A stretch of DNA of 64,000 nt from the NCBI GenBank assembly GCA_958299035.1, contig CATQJL010000316.1, forward strand, positions 47,055,585 through 47,119,584, in the 5' to 3' direction. This stretch comes from Cylicocyclus nassatus. Its lineage: Eukaryota > Nematoda > Chromadorea > Rhabditida > Strongylidae. Shown here one piece after another: positions 1 through 14,690 of this stretch. Position 1 is the first letter of the stretch, and each line of letters starts with the position of its first letter. The notes below the pieces were generated by a model. The model saw only the letters and a list, made by a program, of their open reading frames with translations, did not search any database and had not been told where the DNA came from. The translations under genes and the position numbers were made by a program.

Positions 1-3000
1 TCAAAAAAAATTTTCTGTTTCCTCCCTTCTGAACGGAAATCTTGGGTACGCCACTGAAATGGCTGGATTTCCAAAAAACTCAGTTTTCTAGCTAGTTCCG
101 TTTTCATACTTAGATGTACATGTGAGTAATTTGGTGATGATACACACGATCTCTAATTAGCGAACAATAATGAAAAATGTAATCTTCTAGGTTGAATTAC
201 GACAATGGAAAATACGAATTGCATTTACTCCCCCAAGAAATCGGAGCATCTCGCTTCTATTCCTCTTTTCTTCATTTGAAAAAAAAAATTTGTTAAAGCA
301 TGCGTGTCTTCTGATTCCCCTTTGAATTACTCTTTCCACACATACCAAACAATAGATAGAAAATCATCTACAACATTTCTACGAGCCTTGAAGCCACATA
401 GTTTTTTAGCGAACTGCTACAAGATATCTGCTAAACTGAGCAGAATGTCAATTCGACATTAATTTTGCAAGATAATATTTGACCATCAAACTCCTTACAA
501 TCTGTAATAAGCTAGTTTTGCCCTTGTGCAACTAGTCACGTTTGTCATCTTCGCTGGCTATTAAGTAAACATATCCCTACTTCAAAGTTTTTTCCTGAAG
601 AGTGTGCAGATCGTATCTTGGCACTTCTTCGATGCGGTCATTATTCTTATTACTTGTATCAAATTCTGATAAGGCGAACTACTTCCAATCGACTACCTAT
701 CTTCGATAATTTTTGCAGTATTTTCTCCTTTTAGGGACATAGGAGTCTATCTTTTTGTTGAATGATAGTTTTGATATACACCTTCTTTAGATGGGTAACA
801 GTTAGGGCTGGCACGAGCTGGCCCCCTTTGATTTTAAATATTTTGTAGAAAGTCTCGCTTAACCTTAAACGTAAAACCACCTCAAAAAACCAAACGTCGT
901 CTAAAAAAGCCGCATTGTATGTTTCTTTTTGGCCACTAAAACGATATTCCCTTTGCTTTTTGTCCCAAAAACGATAGCCAGTTTGACCCGGTGCCGGCCC
1001 ACTGAGCTCTGGTTAAAATCTTAGCAGAGTGGTTCTTCCTACTTCAAGAATTTCTTATGCCTATCCTCTAGTGCGAGGTGGATTTGTGTATCAAATACAG
1101 GTCAAATTTGGCACCTATTGCGCTAAACCAAGGTGGTAACTTCAGCGAACGTTAAGAATCCGTTGTCCCAATCTTTCGTGCTACCATCAAAATTCTTTTT
1201 ACTAATCGATTTTCATTTTTTCTGTTGTCATAGGTTTACTCCTTCAATTGCATTCTACTACTTTACCTCGTATTATGCAGTTTCTGTTGAACTGAAGGCA
1301 CCCGATGTGCTTAGAATAGAATAATCAAGTAAGTTTCATATTCTAGCTCAGATCTGAGTCTGCGCTTTCCTTCAATCCTCTACTTGTTCTCGATTTCTTT
1401 CAGAGCTATTGAGCTATATAGCATGCAGCATACTTGAGAGGGTGCTAGCTGCAGCAAATCATCTGCAGTTGAGATTACGGCGATATCTCATAAAAAGCGA
1501 GGAACTTCAAGTGAAGCATGAATTTCTCCACATGTGCTTTCCTCTTAGCTCGTATCTCTCAGAAAAACATAAAAAACGTGGAGAGAACTCAAAATGTTTT
1601 CAGTAATTATGCATTATTTTCCGCCTTTTAGTTTTCTTTGCATTCAACAGAACAAAAGCCTGCACCTAAAGAAGGAACTTTTTGTGCTTCTAAACAACAT
1701 CTGATCGATACATAAAAGGTTTGCACACTTCCTTGTTGAACAAAAAACAGCTCTCACATGCTCACCCCCATGTGGTCGTGTAAGCGTTCCAGTTATGATG
1801 GCAATTACATCAAGCTTGTCCTTTTTCTTTCGTTTTAGTGTAGTCCACTTCTTGAGTGCGTAGTTTCGCATTACCGCCGAGGAGAAGAACCCTTGTAGAC
1901 ACATCCTCTCTTACACTGACAACACAATGAGATAATCTGATTCGGCGAACACTGAGTGCGAAGGTGTTCTTCTCGATAGTGGTCGAGCTCATGTGAGAAG
2001 TGCTAGCACACGGGGGGAGGGTTTTGGCTCAGGAGTTTCGGGGACCCGCCTAGCTCGGGGGAGCGATGTATCTCGGGCCGAGCTTCTCGAGAGCACCTAC
2101 TTCCATATGCTCTCGCCCTCGCGCCACGTAATTGAAAGAGCAAACGCGCAGACAACAATGCATTTGCATTTTTCGTCGCTACCCCTTAAATCCGAGCGCG
2201 CGAAGAAGTCAGCGACGGCATCGCACCGCCGTCGCCGCCGCCGCCGGCTTCCTTTCAGCAGCTGCTGGCTGTGCTTCCTGTGTTTGGCATATGGAGTTCG
2301 CCAAATTCGTGACTCAGCCTCTTTTTCTGTTCAGCAAGGGACGATTCTGTCACATTGCTTGAATTACTTCTTTAAGTGACCCTTACGATCCTTCTTCAAT
2401 CATAATACTGAAAGCTGAACGCCGTCTCTGAAATCAAACATCTCTTTCTACTGGCATCTTTTTGTTTTTGTTGTCTCTTACTAAATTTCTTTTTCTCTTC
2501 CCGAGGATGCGCTTAATTTTCTTAGAAGTCTATTTCGCTTTTTTACACAATAGAGGTGTTTATTCATCGAAAAATTATATAATAATAAGAAGAAAAGTTT
2601 TCAACTAACAATGTGTAAATAACAAAAGGCTCCGTTTCGTTGCTGCGCTTAGAGGCGTAAAAGTATTTACAGATTTTCCCCGGAACTTTCCAGTAAGAAA
2701 GAAGGTCTGTAAAACTTATTTTCAATACTGAGAAGTAAGTTTGTCCAGGAATAGAAAGTATGTACATGAATTTTTTTGAAAAGTAAGGTTCCAGGAAATT
2801 GTGTAAGCAAAAAGACAATTTTTTGAATATGGATGTGTGTCAAACATGATGTCATCTATTATATCGAATTTATAAAAGTAATGGAATTACTTACCTTCAA
2901 ACATACTTCTGATAATTAAATAACAATAACTCTATAATATGTGAGTGCCTTGTATATATAACCACATCATACATTAATGAAATTAAAAATGAAGTATACC

Positions 3001-5401
3001 TATGTTTGGAGTGTTTATAAATGCTTTTATGAGTGTTTTTCGCAAGAATTGACTACTTTGCCGCTAAAATATGTTTTCAAAAAGTGGATGATGTTGAGCC
3101 TACGATATTCACCACATCGAGAAACTAAGTTAGGAATGCTATACAGTACCGCAAAGCTGATTATATTGAGTTTTCTAGAAATTTTGTCCATTTTTGATTA
3201 AATAGGAAACGTTGTTAAATTATGACAAAAAATTGCTCAAGCATGAACTTGATGCAAAATTTTCTTCTTTTCAATTCCATGTTTCCGAACAGAATTCTAT
3301 GGACTGCTTGTCTTTGTCGTAATTCATTTTCACCTATCGTTTTGTCTGCTCAAAATCCGCTAATTTGTGACATCCTTCTGAACCTCAGATAAAAGTCGAT
3401 CTTTTTGAAGACTTCGAGATCTGGTACATCGTGGAGCACAGGTTACAGCAAAAAGTGATAGTGGACGGAAGTATGGCGATCTACTTGTCATTAAATATCG
3501 TATAGGCAGGATCAAAAGTGAATCAGATCCTTCTACTTGTGGAAATTTCCATATGCGCCCTGGCAATATCAAAGAGATGAGGTCCTCAAATGAGTCTTCA
3601 AAACTTTAGGAAATTATCTGAGTAATCTGGAATGGTAAGCATAGCATAAGATTTATCCTACGTTTTGGCTACCAGCGTTTTTTTGAAATGCCGAAAAACC
3701 TTTAAGCAGAATTCGAACGATCGTGTGAGAGATAAATTGTTAACCACCTTACTCGCTGAGTACTCTATGAATTTTGCTACCCCTCCCCCCCCCCCAAAAA
3801 AAAAGGTTTCGGGAGGACGATTCAATAGCAATCTAGCATAAAAAATGTGATATCAAAAAAATGGTTTATTTTTTACGGCAAGATCGTCTACGCCTCTCAA
3901 TGATTTGTTCTTGCTTCCATGCTCACTCTTTACAGAAATCACTTCAATGCTCTTCGTCTCATTTTTCAAGATGTTTGCTTCAAAAACATTTCACTTGTGT
4001 TAAATTCTTCTGAAACCTTCTTCTTTGTTTTGAAATGTAATCAACGCTTCTTGCAGTAAACTCACATAATTATTATTTGTATTTCGTTTCGAAATTGACG
4101 TTTTATTGCAGTTCAAATCACTCATTTCAACGAAGGCACAACTCAGTTACTTTAAAAATTCTATAATATACAGCAATATCACAATGGTTGTACCCCGTAT
4201 GTTACACTTTATTGGCGCAATGACCTTGTGTATTTCATTTCCTGAGGGCATGACTAGTCTTAACTCGGAGAACATTTGTTTATACATCATCTCCAGTCTC
4301 TTAAACAATATGCACTGCGAAACACGCACTTGTCATACTCTAATGCCCCATTCAGTGTCGTCAAATTTGATGAGTTACTCATACACATTCTGACGTATTT
4401 CGCTTTTGATGTATCACGACACGTAACTACGTCAAAATTCATCAAGTTTAATGACGTTCCTCCCATTTTGTGAACTTTTTCTGATGCGGAGAGCATTCAC
4501 GGACATATGGAAGTGCTGAAAAATTCATAATGTATGAAGATAGAAGATGGGCATGGCACTTTGAATCTGATGTTTTTAGTTGAGAAATAATAAATTATTG
4601 CTTAGTACTCTTCAGATATCCTCTTGTAGTCATTTTGAATTCTTGGGAAGCTCATGCTCTTTATTAGTTGTTATAATAGACAATACACAGATTTCAAAAA
4701 GTTTTGTTCTTCTTTAGAGAACAGATTTGTCAGAAAAATTTCCAGCATTTCAATTTTTGAAACAGGACGCATTCATAGCAACCACACGAACAAAGGCAGT
4801 TTGCCTATTTTTTGACCTAGCATTCTATTCTATTCGCATCTGAGGCAAAGTTGAAAACTTTCTTGTTTTCCGTTGTGCTTACACAATGTTGCATCTTCTA
4901 TGTAGTAAAAAGGTACTACATAATGGAATAACTTAAAATATGGAGCTCCAAACTTTTGAAGGCTCATATCACAAGCTCAAAAGCTTCTAAATTTGGTAAG
5001 CCATATGCTTTGCATAGAACCATTTGAGTGTCCTTTTGAAAAAGCATTCTGTCTATCTTTGGATTTCTCTTCAGCGTTACCCGTTTTTGTATCAGTTTTT
5101 AAAAGGAACGAAGAAGAGAACATATAGGAAAAGCTATTGATACCTGTCATTCCTAGCTGATTAATTACATTTTTCAGCACCTACTCAAAAAACTATATGC
5201 TGATGTCCCACTGTGTATCAGAGGCTGAATGCTAAAAAAATGCAGAATCTAAACATGGGCGATATTTTTCGTATGTCTCAATATCTAGAAGTTCCACGCA
5301 AGGAATTTCAATGAAAAAACTAGGTTCACTTTTTTTGCAGCTCGAAATTCAAACATTCATGGTATTTGCACCTTTTACTGTCATTATGACTTTTGAGAGT
5401 G
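1..5401. other. Gene-poor stretch, no recognised gene
   Basis: I see no protein family, RNA gene or clear mobile element here. Open frames are short and low in complexity. A poly-C/poly-A tract lies near 3782-3806. A G+C-rich block at about 1990-2300 stands out and is listed separately. The region could hold untranslated exons, introns or regulatory DNA of a gene outside the window, but nothing in the sequence shows this. Confidence 0.5.
1990..2300. other. G+C-rich island in A+T-rich DNA
   Basis: About 300 bases are much richer in G and C than the flanks, with runs such as CGGGGGGAGGG and a CCGCCGTCGCCGCCGCCGCC repeat near 2225-2245. A 128-codon plus frame (1993-2379) crosses it, but its product is an Arg-rich low-complexity stretch with no family resemblance. 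It could be a promoter-like region or a degenerate repeat. I cannot choose between these. Confidence 0.35.
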
Positions 5402-5403
5402 TA

Positions 5404-6326
5404 TTAGGTTGCTGCATAAGTTCTGTCCGATTTGAATTTTTTGAGTTTGAAACGTCGTAACTTCTTTCAAAGTCAACTTTTTTCCAAGATCTTAGTTTCT
5501 ATTTGTTAAGCAGTTCCTTGGCTATGAAGCACATATTGAGACCGGCGCGAATCCTTGTTAATGAATAAGCAAGGATACAAAAACTTCACAGCGTTTTCCT
5601 TCAAACCTGTCTTTTTTGACATGGCAACGCTCCCTTATGAAATTTGATAAACATCTTATCTAACAATGGATAGATAGAGAAATTTTCGTAGATTATTATG
5701 CAACATAAAAGATGCCATAGGGTCTGCGCTGCCGAGAGATTTTTTTGACCGAGCAAAAAAATAACCACTTTTTGACCTCGCTTCAGCATATGTGTGCATG
5801 CCTATTTACGAATTTGAAAATTTTACTACTAAAGTGAGCGCAGAAAAGGAACTGATGGATGGGCCCTGCTAGCTCTTGCTTTGCCCTAGCACCTCCAACT
5901 TTGAGCCTATCGATTACTTCTATTCGCAGAAAGTTATAGCTTGTAAAACATCTATACAAAAAATTGATGTTTGATGATAATTTTTACTAGCAAGGTGCTT
6001 TCTTCATGGAACCGAACTTCTGCATATACTAGCTTTTTACACCCTTATTCCGCAGCCGATGAAAGAGCTTGACTTGAAGGGCGCATTGTGGAGATTTCCT
6101 CACAAGAACATACTTCTAGGGTGAGAAGTACCTCGGCCACTTAGAGATTCTAGGCCTGAATTCTCCGTACACTAAGAAATTTATTGGAATCTGATATGCG
6201 TTAGAAAGCGCAAGGAAAGCACTTTTTAACGATACCAGCAATATTGCATTAGAGATGAAATTCTCTTAGAACAGCTGCTTCAAACATAAGGCAAAAAAGT
6301 CGGACAGAACTTATGCAGCAACCTAA
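5404..6326. mobile_element. Mariner-like foldback element (TA-flanked, ~923 bp)
   Basis: The left end reads TTAGGTTGCTGCATAAGTTC and the right end is its inverse (GAACTTATGCAGCAACCTAA), both flanked by TA. Pairing continues inward (TCTGTCCGA at both ends). The 5'-TTAGGT end and TA target site are typical of mariner-type elements. At ~0.9 kb and with no transposase frame visible, it is probably a non-autonomous derivative. Confidence 0.8.
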
Positions 6327-9300
6327 TATAATCATTTAGTCAATGAGAAGGAAAGAAAATAGCGTGGGAATGACTCCTCTGAACAGTCTTTTCACTAGAA
6401 ATCGCTGCGTGCATAATCATCCGTTTTGAATGCTATATATTAGGATAGCCCGAAAGTTCTAACGCATTTCAAAAATTCATAGCTATTCCTCCAGATGATT
6501 TGGGTGATTTTATTCTTGCTTGGAAAAGTAAATCATGCTTTTTCTAAGCATATTCTTAGGTGCTTCTTGTTGAGTATAAAATGCATAAATTGAAGCGGTA
6601 GAAGATAATCACTCAAATTTTGATTTTCTGTGTTTGGTTGTAAAAAATCAGAATTGCAATAATAATAGGAGCGGTTGGTATTCTAAGTTTTTTACCATTC
6701 TTTCTGATGTTTGTGAAGATGGAACGTCTTTATTAAAAGTTACGATTTTCAAATGCGCAGTACAAAACAGCAAATTTGATTTTTAAGCCTCTTTTTTTCG
6801 ATCATAACTTTTCACAGAAACGGCAATCGTCACAAAATTTGTTCATCCAGAAAGAGCAGGTGATAAAACCTTTTGATACCGAATGCTCTAATTTTTATCG
6901 CATATTTCATTTCTGCTATGCTCAGAAAAATCAAATTCGGGTGTTTTTTTCTGTCGCTTTTATTAATGCAGTCATGCTCAATGAAAAGCCGCTAACATGC
7001 ACTCATGAGAAGCATGATTCACTTTTTTTTGAATAAAAAATGCAAGTTAATTGATTGAAAGAATCAGATGTTAAGGATGATTGTAAATGATGCGACGAAT
7101 TTCTTGAGCTTAACCTAGTCCTTCGTCCAGATCACTAATTTTGCTCTCCCTTATTCTTTATTGCACAAATTTTTGGTAGAATACTGTTTCTGCAGGAACT
7201 ATCTGACAAAATCAGCTAATCGCTTTTGCTATGTGTAAAATTAGCGTATTTTCTACGAGCCCCACTACTATGTTTGATGGACGACGATCTAATGTGTGCC
7301 AATTATAAAGCGTAGCCGGACAATCTCTGCAAGTGACATCTACCGTAGTCAGCTGCCCGTGCATTTGTTTACACATTGTTTTAACATTTTTCTGATATAG
7401 TCGTTGCGGTCCCCTCATGGTTCATTTCCGAATGGTAAAGTAAGAGTGCTTTTTGGCGTTCATCCATCATCTTGGCTAGTTTTTCTTAGCTTTCAGTGAA
7501 ATTGAAATCTGCATCGTAGTCTTAAATGACAGGCATATGAAAAAGTAGGAGTCATGTCTGGTTCGCGCTAAAGCTGCATTTTGAGGGGTGCAGCCATAGA
7601 TGCAAACGAGTGCCTATAAATAAGATTTATCAAAAACGCATTAATCACAGTTTGTCCCTTCAAAGACTCTCTATAAAAAAGGACATATAAATCAAGATGA
7701 TGAAGTATGTAGCTCATCCTTTTTGAACAAGTTTTTGGGGCCCAATCTTCTTATCTGTTTAGATATTGACTCTGATGTACTCCAGGAAAAAACTGTCCCT
7801 GCTCTTGCAACTTTATGTGAATGGAAAATTAGTCCTTGTTCCAAATTTTCTCTATTTTTTATAGACAACGAGAGTTTTGCCATGGAGCTATTATTTTGTT
7901 GAATCCATGCTGCTGTCAACAAGCAATATCAATATTTAAAAAAAAGTGTGAGACCATCTACTAACATGTCTACCATTGAGATGAATGCGTTCTCCGGCTG
8001 GTACCCCGTTTCGAATGTATGCATTTTGGAGCAAGGTTTCTTTGCACAAGAAGCTCTTCCAGACGGTAGAAAGAAATTGGCATGAGGCAGAGTATCAAAT
8101 TGTCGTGGAAATATTCGAAATATCTGGAGCTGGAAACGTGATATTCAAAGCGGTAAAAAGTGGATTGAAATTTTTATTATTTTTTGGTTAATGTTCTACC
8201 CGCTTCAAAACAACGAAAGTATGGAAATGTATAAAATAATACAGCGCGCTATCTATTCGAAGCAGCGGGTATAATGTACAGAATAAACAAAATATGATGT
8301 TGATCACAGCAAATAGTGCCTAGCACAGGTTTTTTGTTTTTTGTTAGGAAATAGTCAAGAGAGGAAATTAGCTAATACCTTTAACTAACAAACATCGTAA
8401 GAAAAAGTAACTCGGCTCTAACACCAATATCAGAGTGGAACAAAGAAAGCTAGAATATTCTCCAAGAAAGATAAAGTTTGTATGGGTATAAATAACGAAG
8501 AAATAAATGGATGACTGTCTTATTTCGAAACATCCGGCAGCCTATTTTGGCTCTTAATCAATAAGATTATCAGCTCGTAGGTGCAAATTTGGTAAAGATG
8601 AATCTACTTGAATGTACACCCTGAAAGATAACGTTTCATTTTAGAAATGACAAATTCACAGAATTAAAACTTTGCATAAAGTATGGTTCAGATAAAGAAG
8701 CGGCACGAAAAAGTGTATCTTTTCGACTATGAGTTAGTGCATTGGTATATCAAATTTCATCAATCCTTGCCACATCTTTTTCCAGCATTTCTTGGACAAA
8801 TCTTCATGGGACCTCTTTTTCTTTCTTATGAGATTAGAACGTTGGTGTTGATGTTTTTGCTTCAAACCAACGTTCTTTTTTTGTGCATCCGATAGGCTCG
8901 TTGCCGCTTTCCACAACAATGCTTAGTTCAACACATAGTTCTTCTACCTTATTGACTATTTCGTTTAGAAAACTGTTAGCTCACTGACAGTTGTCTAGCC
9001 GTCAAACAGCTTGGCGAGTTTGTTATCATTACTTATGAAGCGGTTGACCACGAAAAGCTTAAATCATCTTCTTGTCACGAGAACATAGCGCAATTAATGT
9101 ACACTTTGGCCATCGTTGCTGGCGTCTTCCCACACGAATGTTTTTCTGCTGAATTTAAAGGGAACCAACAATACTGAATCTGAACCCAGAGTAACTGCAG
9201 GCACAACGGTCCACCCAAAAATCAGCAACTACACTCGCAAACGTCTATTAACAGAACACTAAAAATCTACCGATTTTCTATTGGCCTGACAATCTTGAAG

Positions 9301-12300
9301 ACAGTTGAAAAACGGTTGAACAGAAGATGTGTTGTATAGTTTATAGTGTTGTACAGTAGCTATTTCTCGCTGCTCAGATTATGGCTACTAGGGCAGCACG
9401 AGGAAGGAAAAGTACCCTGCGGGATCCCAACGTCAACACCCTGGACTTCCACGACTTCCCCTGACAGGTCGGTTGCACCGCACAGTTCAGCTGGAGCGCG
9501 GTTTCCTTCTTGGGATGATTTACTCTGCTAGTTCCGATCCTTGAAAAAAGGGAACGATGAGCTCTGAAAAAGTCCTACTATACATTTGAAGTCCTACTGT
9601 ACATTACTATACATTACATCATGAATGTAATATTTATTTGTAAAATCTGGAGAACTTATGTGGACTGGAAGATTGCCTTTTTCAGGATGGCATTAGGGCA
9701 TCATTTGTAACTCTGATCTCAAAAATGTTAAGCAGCAGTACTCAGCAACCAAGTCATCAGTTCCGTGAAGAACTTTGTAGGTACTTTTCCCAAAATGATT
9801 GAGCAATTTGCCAATCATTGCTTCTCCAGTTGTTCTTATTCTTGGCTTCTGTTAGTGTCTTTCTTCAGACTGTTTATACTTCAACTTTTGCTTCCGCTAT
9901 CATTGTAAGGATCACTTATTTAAATTTGGCGTTGGTAGTGTTTGCATGATACAGTCCTCAAGTTGATACCGTCTGTCTCCTACTTGCATCCGAAATGCTC
10001 CCACGTTTTTACGTAATCATCTTGATCGACTATGCACTATGCTCGCTACAAGTCGCTCATATGCATTCAAAATGTTCTCATGTTGGCGCTTCATTTTGGT
10101 GGATAGTGTTTATTGATATTCTCCTTGACGGTTTGTCAATTCATTAATATTCCTTTTTGACTTCTCACATTGACGTCAGAAGAGCATGTAATCGTAAGAG
10201 ATGGTCTGTATATAAGCCTTGCCGGACTGGCTTTCGAAGGCTTTCGCCGATCATCGATATATCTATACTACTCTGGAGTCGACCCTCAGACAAAGCTACA
10301 ACATGTTCTTCACCCGCATAGGTGTTCCATATTTTCATACTTTGCCTTTATTCCCCTCGTATACACATATACAATTCAACATTGTTTCATATCGCTCTGT
10401 GTTGCCGATGGCCTTTTCCACCTCGCGTATGGAACTCATAAAAGCTGGGCACACCCTATATATTTGCCATACCTTCTTTTTTCTTCATATTTTCCACGTA
10501 TGTTTTCATACGTAGTATTCGTAGTCTGCTCCTGCTCTCTTAGCCGTCCAAGTTCGGTATCATATCGTTGCCTGTGTAAACGGAACTTGATCAAGTTGAG
10601 ACCCAAAAATAACGCGGTATCTGCCATCCTCTAATCGGACCCTGGCTTCATTGTAGAGGTGAAGGCACCCCCAAACTGGGATGGGGAAGCTTAGATGTAA
10701 TTCTAACGGTGCTTCTAACTAAGTAATTGCTTAAACCCGCTGCAAAAGATAAATTCCGAAACGAAAAAAATGCTGCGGATTGTACAATCGACCAAGATGG
10801 CTCTGTCCTTCAATATTATATATGGTTTGAAGTAACGAGTTTGAAACTGGCTTAGGGTAGATGGTAGTGTCGTAAATTTGATAAGTAAGAACCGGCGAAT
10901 TTATAGATTCTGGATAAACTAGAGCCAAATCATGGGCTTCCTGTATTAGACCACCCATATTGATGGCGGAGCCACCTCATACTCACCTTCTGGAGTTGTT
11001 TCTAGTTTCAGAATTCATTTTTTCTGCAGCGTAACTTAATGAAAGGGGCTCGCTATTATACAGCATCTCACCATCCTTGAATTGGCTGGTGCCGTCCAGG
11101 TGCCATAGGATCTGGTACCAAAACTCAGCGGAAATGCATAATCACGTACTATTTACATCTTTCTAGGTCAGCTATGAGCGCATACAGCAAACACAACAAC
11201 CGACGGACACTGGATCGGGTCGAGAAAACATATCAGTGATCTCGTCCGTTGCGCTGCTCCGATCTGACTGCTTGAAACCCTCGTATAATATCGCCATCAC
11301 TGTAACGAAGACAAAAAAATGGGTTCTCCAGAAAGTTCGTTCGCACTAATCTGATTCAATCTGATTCAAGTATCCTCAATGATTTGCTTGTCGTATATTT
11401 TACCAGAAAATAATTCATATATTTCCTTATAGCATGGTTGCTTTCTTCGGAGTACAGATGATAGTAATAAAAATAGATATTAGAAGAGGGTCACTAGAGT
11501 TTGGAGGATTTCAAGTGAGCTCACCAAAAATTTGAGGACGAAAGAGTCTCCAGGAATAGTTATAGATTTCGCAAAAGCTGTACAACATTGCAAGCTGTTT
11601 TTTTTTTCAAAAATACTACATAAACACATTCGACCACCACAAATTCTGCTCACTCAAAAGAGCGTGTCATAAAATATATGTTTACGTCCTTTCTGTCATG
11701 TTGTGGTACTTTTAGTTCTATAAAGTAGTTGGAAATAGCCAAAAACTTGACTGATCATCTTCTTGTAATTTTATCTTCGCAATTCGGGTCTAGGAAAGGC
11801 ATCCAGGTTATCTTTAGAAACTACAAGCAACTTTTTATGGAGGTGTTTATTCTGACTTGGGATTACTGTGACGTAGGCATTATAAAGTTGTATCCTATAT
11901 CCTACTTCAACCACTAAAAATTCTTTTTTGCTTGCAAATATAGCCAAAATTAGCCATTTCTCGACAATCGAGAGAACCAAAAAAAAGAACCAAAACCTTT
12001 AAATTGTTTTCTTTTCTCGACCTTCAATGATGACTTGCTGAGGATGCATGAAACTCAAATCTTTCTCTTCTAGCATAAAACTTCTTACTCTTATGATAAC
12101 ATGCCAGTGGCAGCCTGGGAAATGTGAAAGGTAGGAAGAGGTTTAAAGAAATTTTTCTCAATTGAAAAGACGTTACGATAAACGCACTTTTCACATTTGA
12201 ATGTTTCACAAATTTTTTGATAGCTTACTAATCAAAAGTTTCACGAAGGGAGCGTGACGTTTGGTTTGAAAAAAAACGTTGAAAGCCGAATTCATCGAGA

Positions 12301-13580
12301 ATCGTCCAGTAGATACGGAAGCAGAGTTGACATATCGTCATTGCCACTTCTCATGCTTCCCTTCACCTCATTTAGCAGCAAAGATCAGGGTTCCAAAAAT
12401 TTCTAGCTCGTGTGCTGTTTTTCTTCATTTTTTCTCCTGTTTATTTTTCTGGATGTCCGCTCCCGACAGCATATCAAATCCGGATTCGCTGGTTTTGAAA
12501 TCAAGCTGGGTTTTCAGTACCACATAAAACAACTGAAAAGTGATCCGGGGACTAGTGAGGCGTGTCCGATCGAGATGTGGATAGAGCAGTGAAGCGTGTG
12601 TGCGCTCTGCTCGAATCGCCTTAGGCTCTGAAAGCCTGACGATGTGCATCAGAAATAATCCACTTGTCATCGAAAACCGCATTGGTTATTGTGACGAGAC
12701 ATCGCGACCTCCTGCAAAAACTTCCACCTTTAAGGAGCACTTTCCAGAAGTTTCCCTTGGACTCGCGCAGAAACGAGCGCACTTACGCTTTTCAAGCCAT
12801 GAAATGCTGTTCGTTTGCCTTCATCATAACCTAATTTGTGAACTGAGTCAAGCTCAGATTCTGGGCTACCATGTCGTGGCAAACGCCTTGCACTTCTTTT
12901 TGTTTTTTTTTTGTATTTTACTTTTTCTTCTCTGACTTTTTATCTACAGAATTGGAGGAGTAGGATTTCCCTTTATTTTTTATGCTGTTACAGCTTCGCG
13001 CATCAAGTTACTGTGGCGAGAAAAAGTGAAGTTTTTGGTTTGTACTAGGCACAGGCTTTGTAAGAGGCACGCATGAAAATCTGTGTACTTTCTTCTATAA
13101 GCTGATCAGCGAGGTCAATATTTGTAATTCCTCTTATATTTGTCGACACGATGGCTAATGCAATATGCTAGGAGGTAAGAAGGAATCAGAGTTCTGCTGT
13201 CTACACTCTTACTCGAATTCAAAGATCTGTCTGCATTACTAAATGCATTTGATGAATGAAAGCTCGGAGATATTTGTGATTGGCTCGAGAAATATTATTT
13301 TGGTCACAAGTTACCGTAAAAAAGATTTACTGCCTTCCCCCACCCCTCCTTGCATGGATGTACTCATTTTTTGATGGGATTAGCCGTTGTGATTGCTATG
13401 CTGAGTAAGGCATCACAGTCAAAATGCTTTATCCAGCATACTTGCAAGAATCTCAGAAACAGAAGTCACATATTTTATTTTTCATCGATTATTTTGCTAG
13501 TTCATCTTAATGAACTGTCGTTCTCCCCGGAATTCTCGAATTTCTCATTTTTCTTATTTCTTATGCTTCATCATCCTCTA
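6327..13580. other. Gene-poor stretch, no recognised gene
   Basis: No conserved domain, RNA gene or strong repeat was recognised. The longest frame (10170-10634, +, 154 codons) has an atypical composition and overlaps other open frames on both strands. The block at about 11090-11290 is somewhat richer in G+C than its flanks but matches no family I can name. Confidence 0.45.
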
Positions 13581-14261
13581 TACAGAGTGTCCCAAAAAGA
13601 TGTGCACACTGTTTAATCGTTAATAACTCTCTTGCTTACATGTCTTTTGCCGAGCTTGAGGTACCATTATTTGGAGCGAGGATAAACTTAGATTTACAGT
13701 ATGGAGCGAATCACCAATCACTCTTCGTTAAATTAGGATCACGGTGTGATCTTTCAGCATACAGCGTCACTGTGGAATGAGCCTTTTGATGGAATAATTT
13801 CCAAAAAAATCTAAAAATTTGTGTAGCAAGGTTTTCAGGCGTGCTGATTTCACCATATAACTTTCCACCAGTTTTCCAAGCTTTTTTGATGGCGTATTCA
13901 CATCTCTGACAAGCAGTGGAAAATCAGTTGTTGTCCTAAATTTGAAATAACTCATGAAAGAAACAGTGTACTGACGTGCAATTCTCATATTTGGAATCAG
14001 CGACTTCGATTAACCCAGATCGAGAGTTTCTGGCTTGTCTGACTTTCTTTCTGAGGCAAAATACCGTCTTCAATGGCTTAAAATCCTCCTCGAAATTCCT
14101 ACTGTAATCCTACAGTAATGAAGGGCTGCTGATAAGTCGCTTTATACTGCCAACCTAAATTGAACCTTGCTCTAAAGAATGGTACCTCTCGGCAAAAGAC
14201 ATGAGAGCAAGAGAGTTATCAACAAGCAAACAGTGTGCACATCTTTTTGGGACACCCTGTA
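13581..14261. mobile_element. TIR element, TACAGAGTGTCCC family (~680 bp)
   Basis: The left end TACAGAGTGTCCCAAAAAGA pairs with the right end TCTTTTTGGGACACCCTGTA. Pairing continues through GTGCACACTGTTT and AACTCTCTTGC for about 80 bases on each side. TA-type flanks and TACAG-GTGTCCC ends are usual for Tc1/mariner relatives. There is no transposase frame, so this is a non-autonomous element. Confidence 0.8.
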
Positions 14262-14690
14262 TAATCGATTAAGGTAACCTCATAGTCGTCGTTGTCCTCG
14301 TTTCTACGTTAGCGGCTTTAGCTCCTTAAGAAATTGAAGCACCTTTTTCTAAGCCAAAACGCCTGATGTAATTTACATAGTTAACAAGGTTTTGCTTATA
14401 CAAAGTGCATTCGTAGGAGTAAATGAATTAGTCCCCTGATTAACGCGAAGTCTAACTCTCTACACTAGCACTTATTTGGCCCTCGGTCAATGTAACGCAG
14501 ATGTATCTCTTTTACGCGATCGCAAGTGAACCACACTAAGTAACTCTTACCTTGTATATTTAGCAGCCGTAAATCCTCAAACGATCCTAGATGCTTTGTA
14601 GTTCATTGCATCTATGTTTTGCGCTATCGACTGAGGACGATTTAAAACCTCATCTCCCAGGAATCAGTATAAATCTTTCGTTGATTTGTA

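Noticed and set aside
10170..10634. 154-codon plus-strand frame
   Set aside because: Composition is unusual for a protein, three frames overlap here, and no splice partners or family match are seen.
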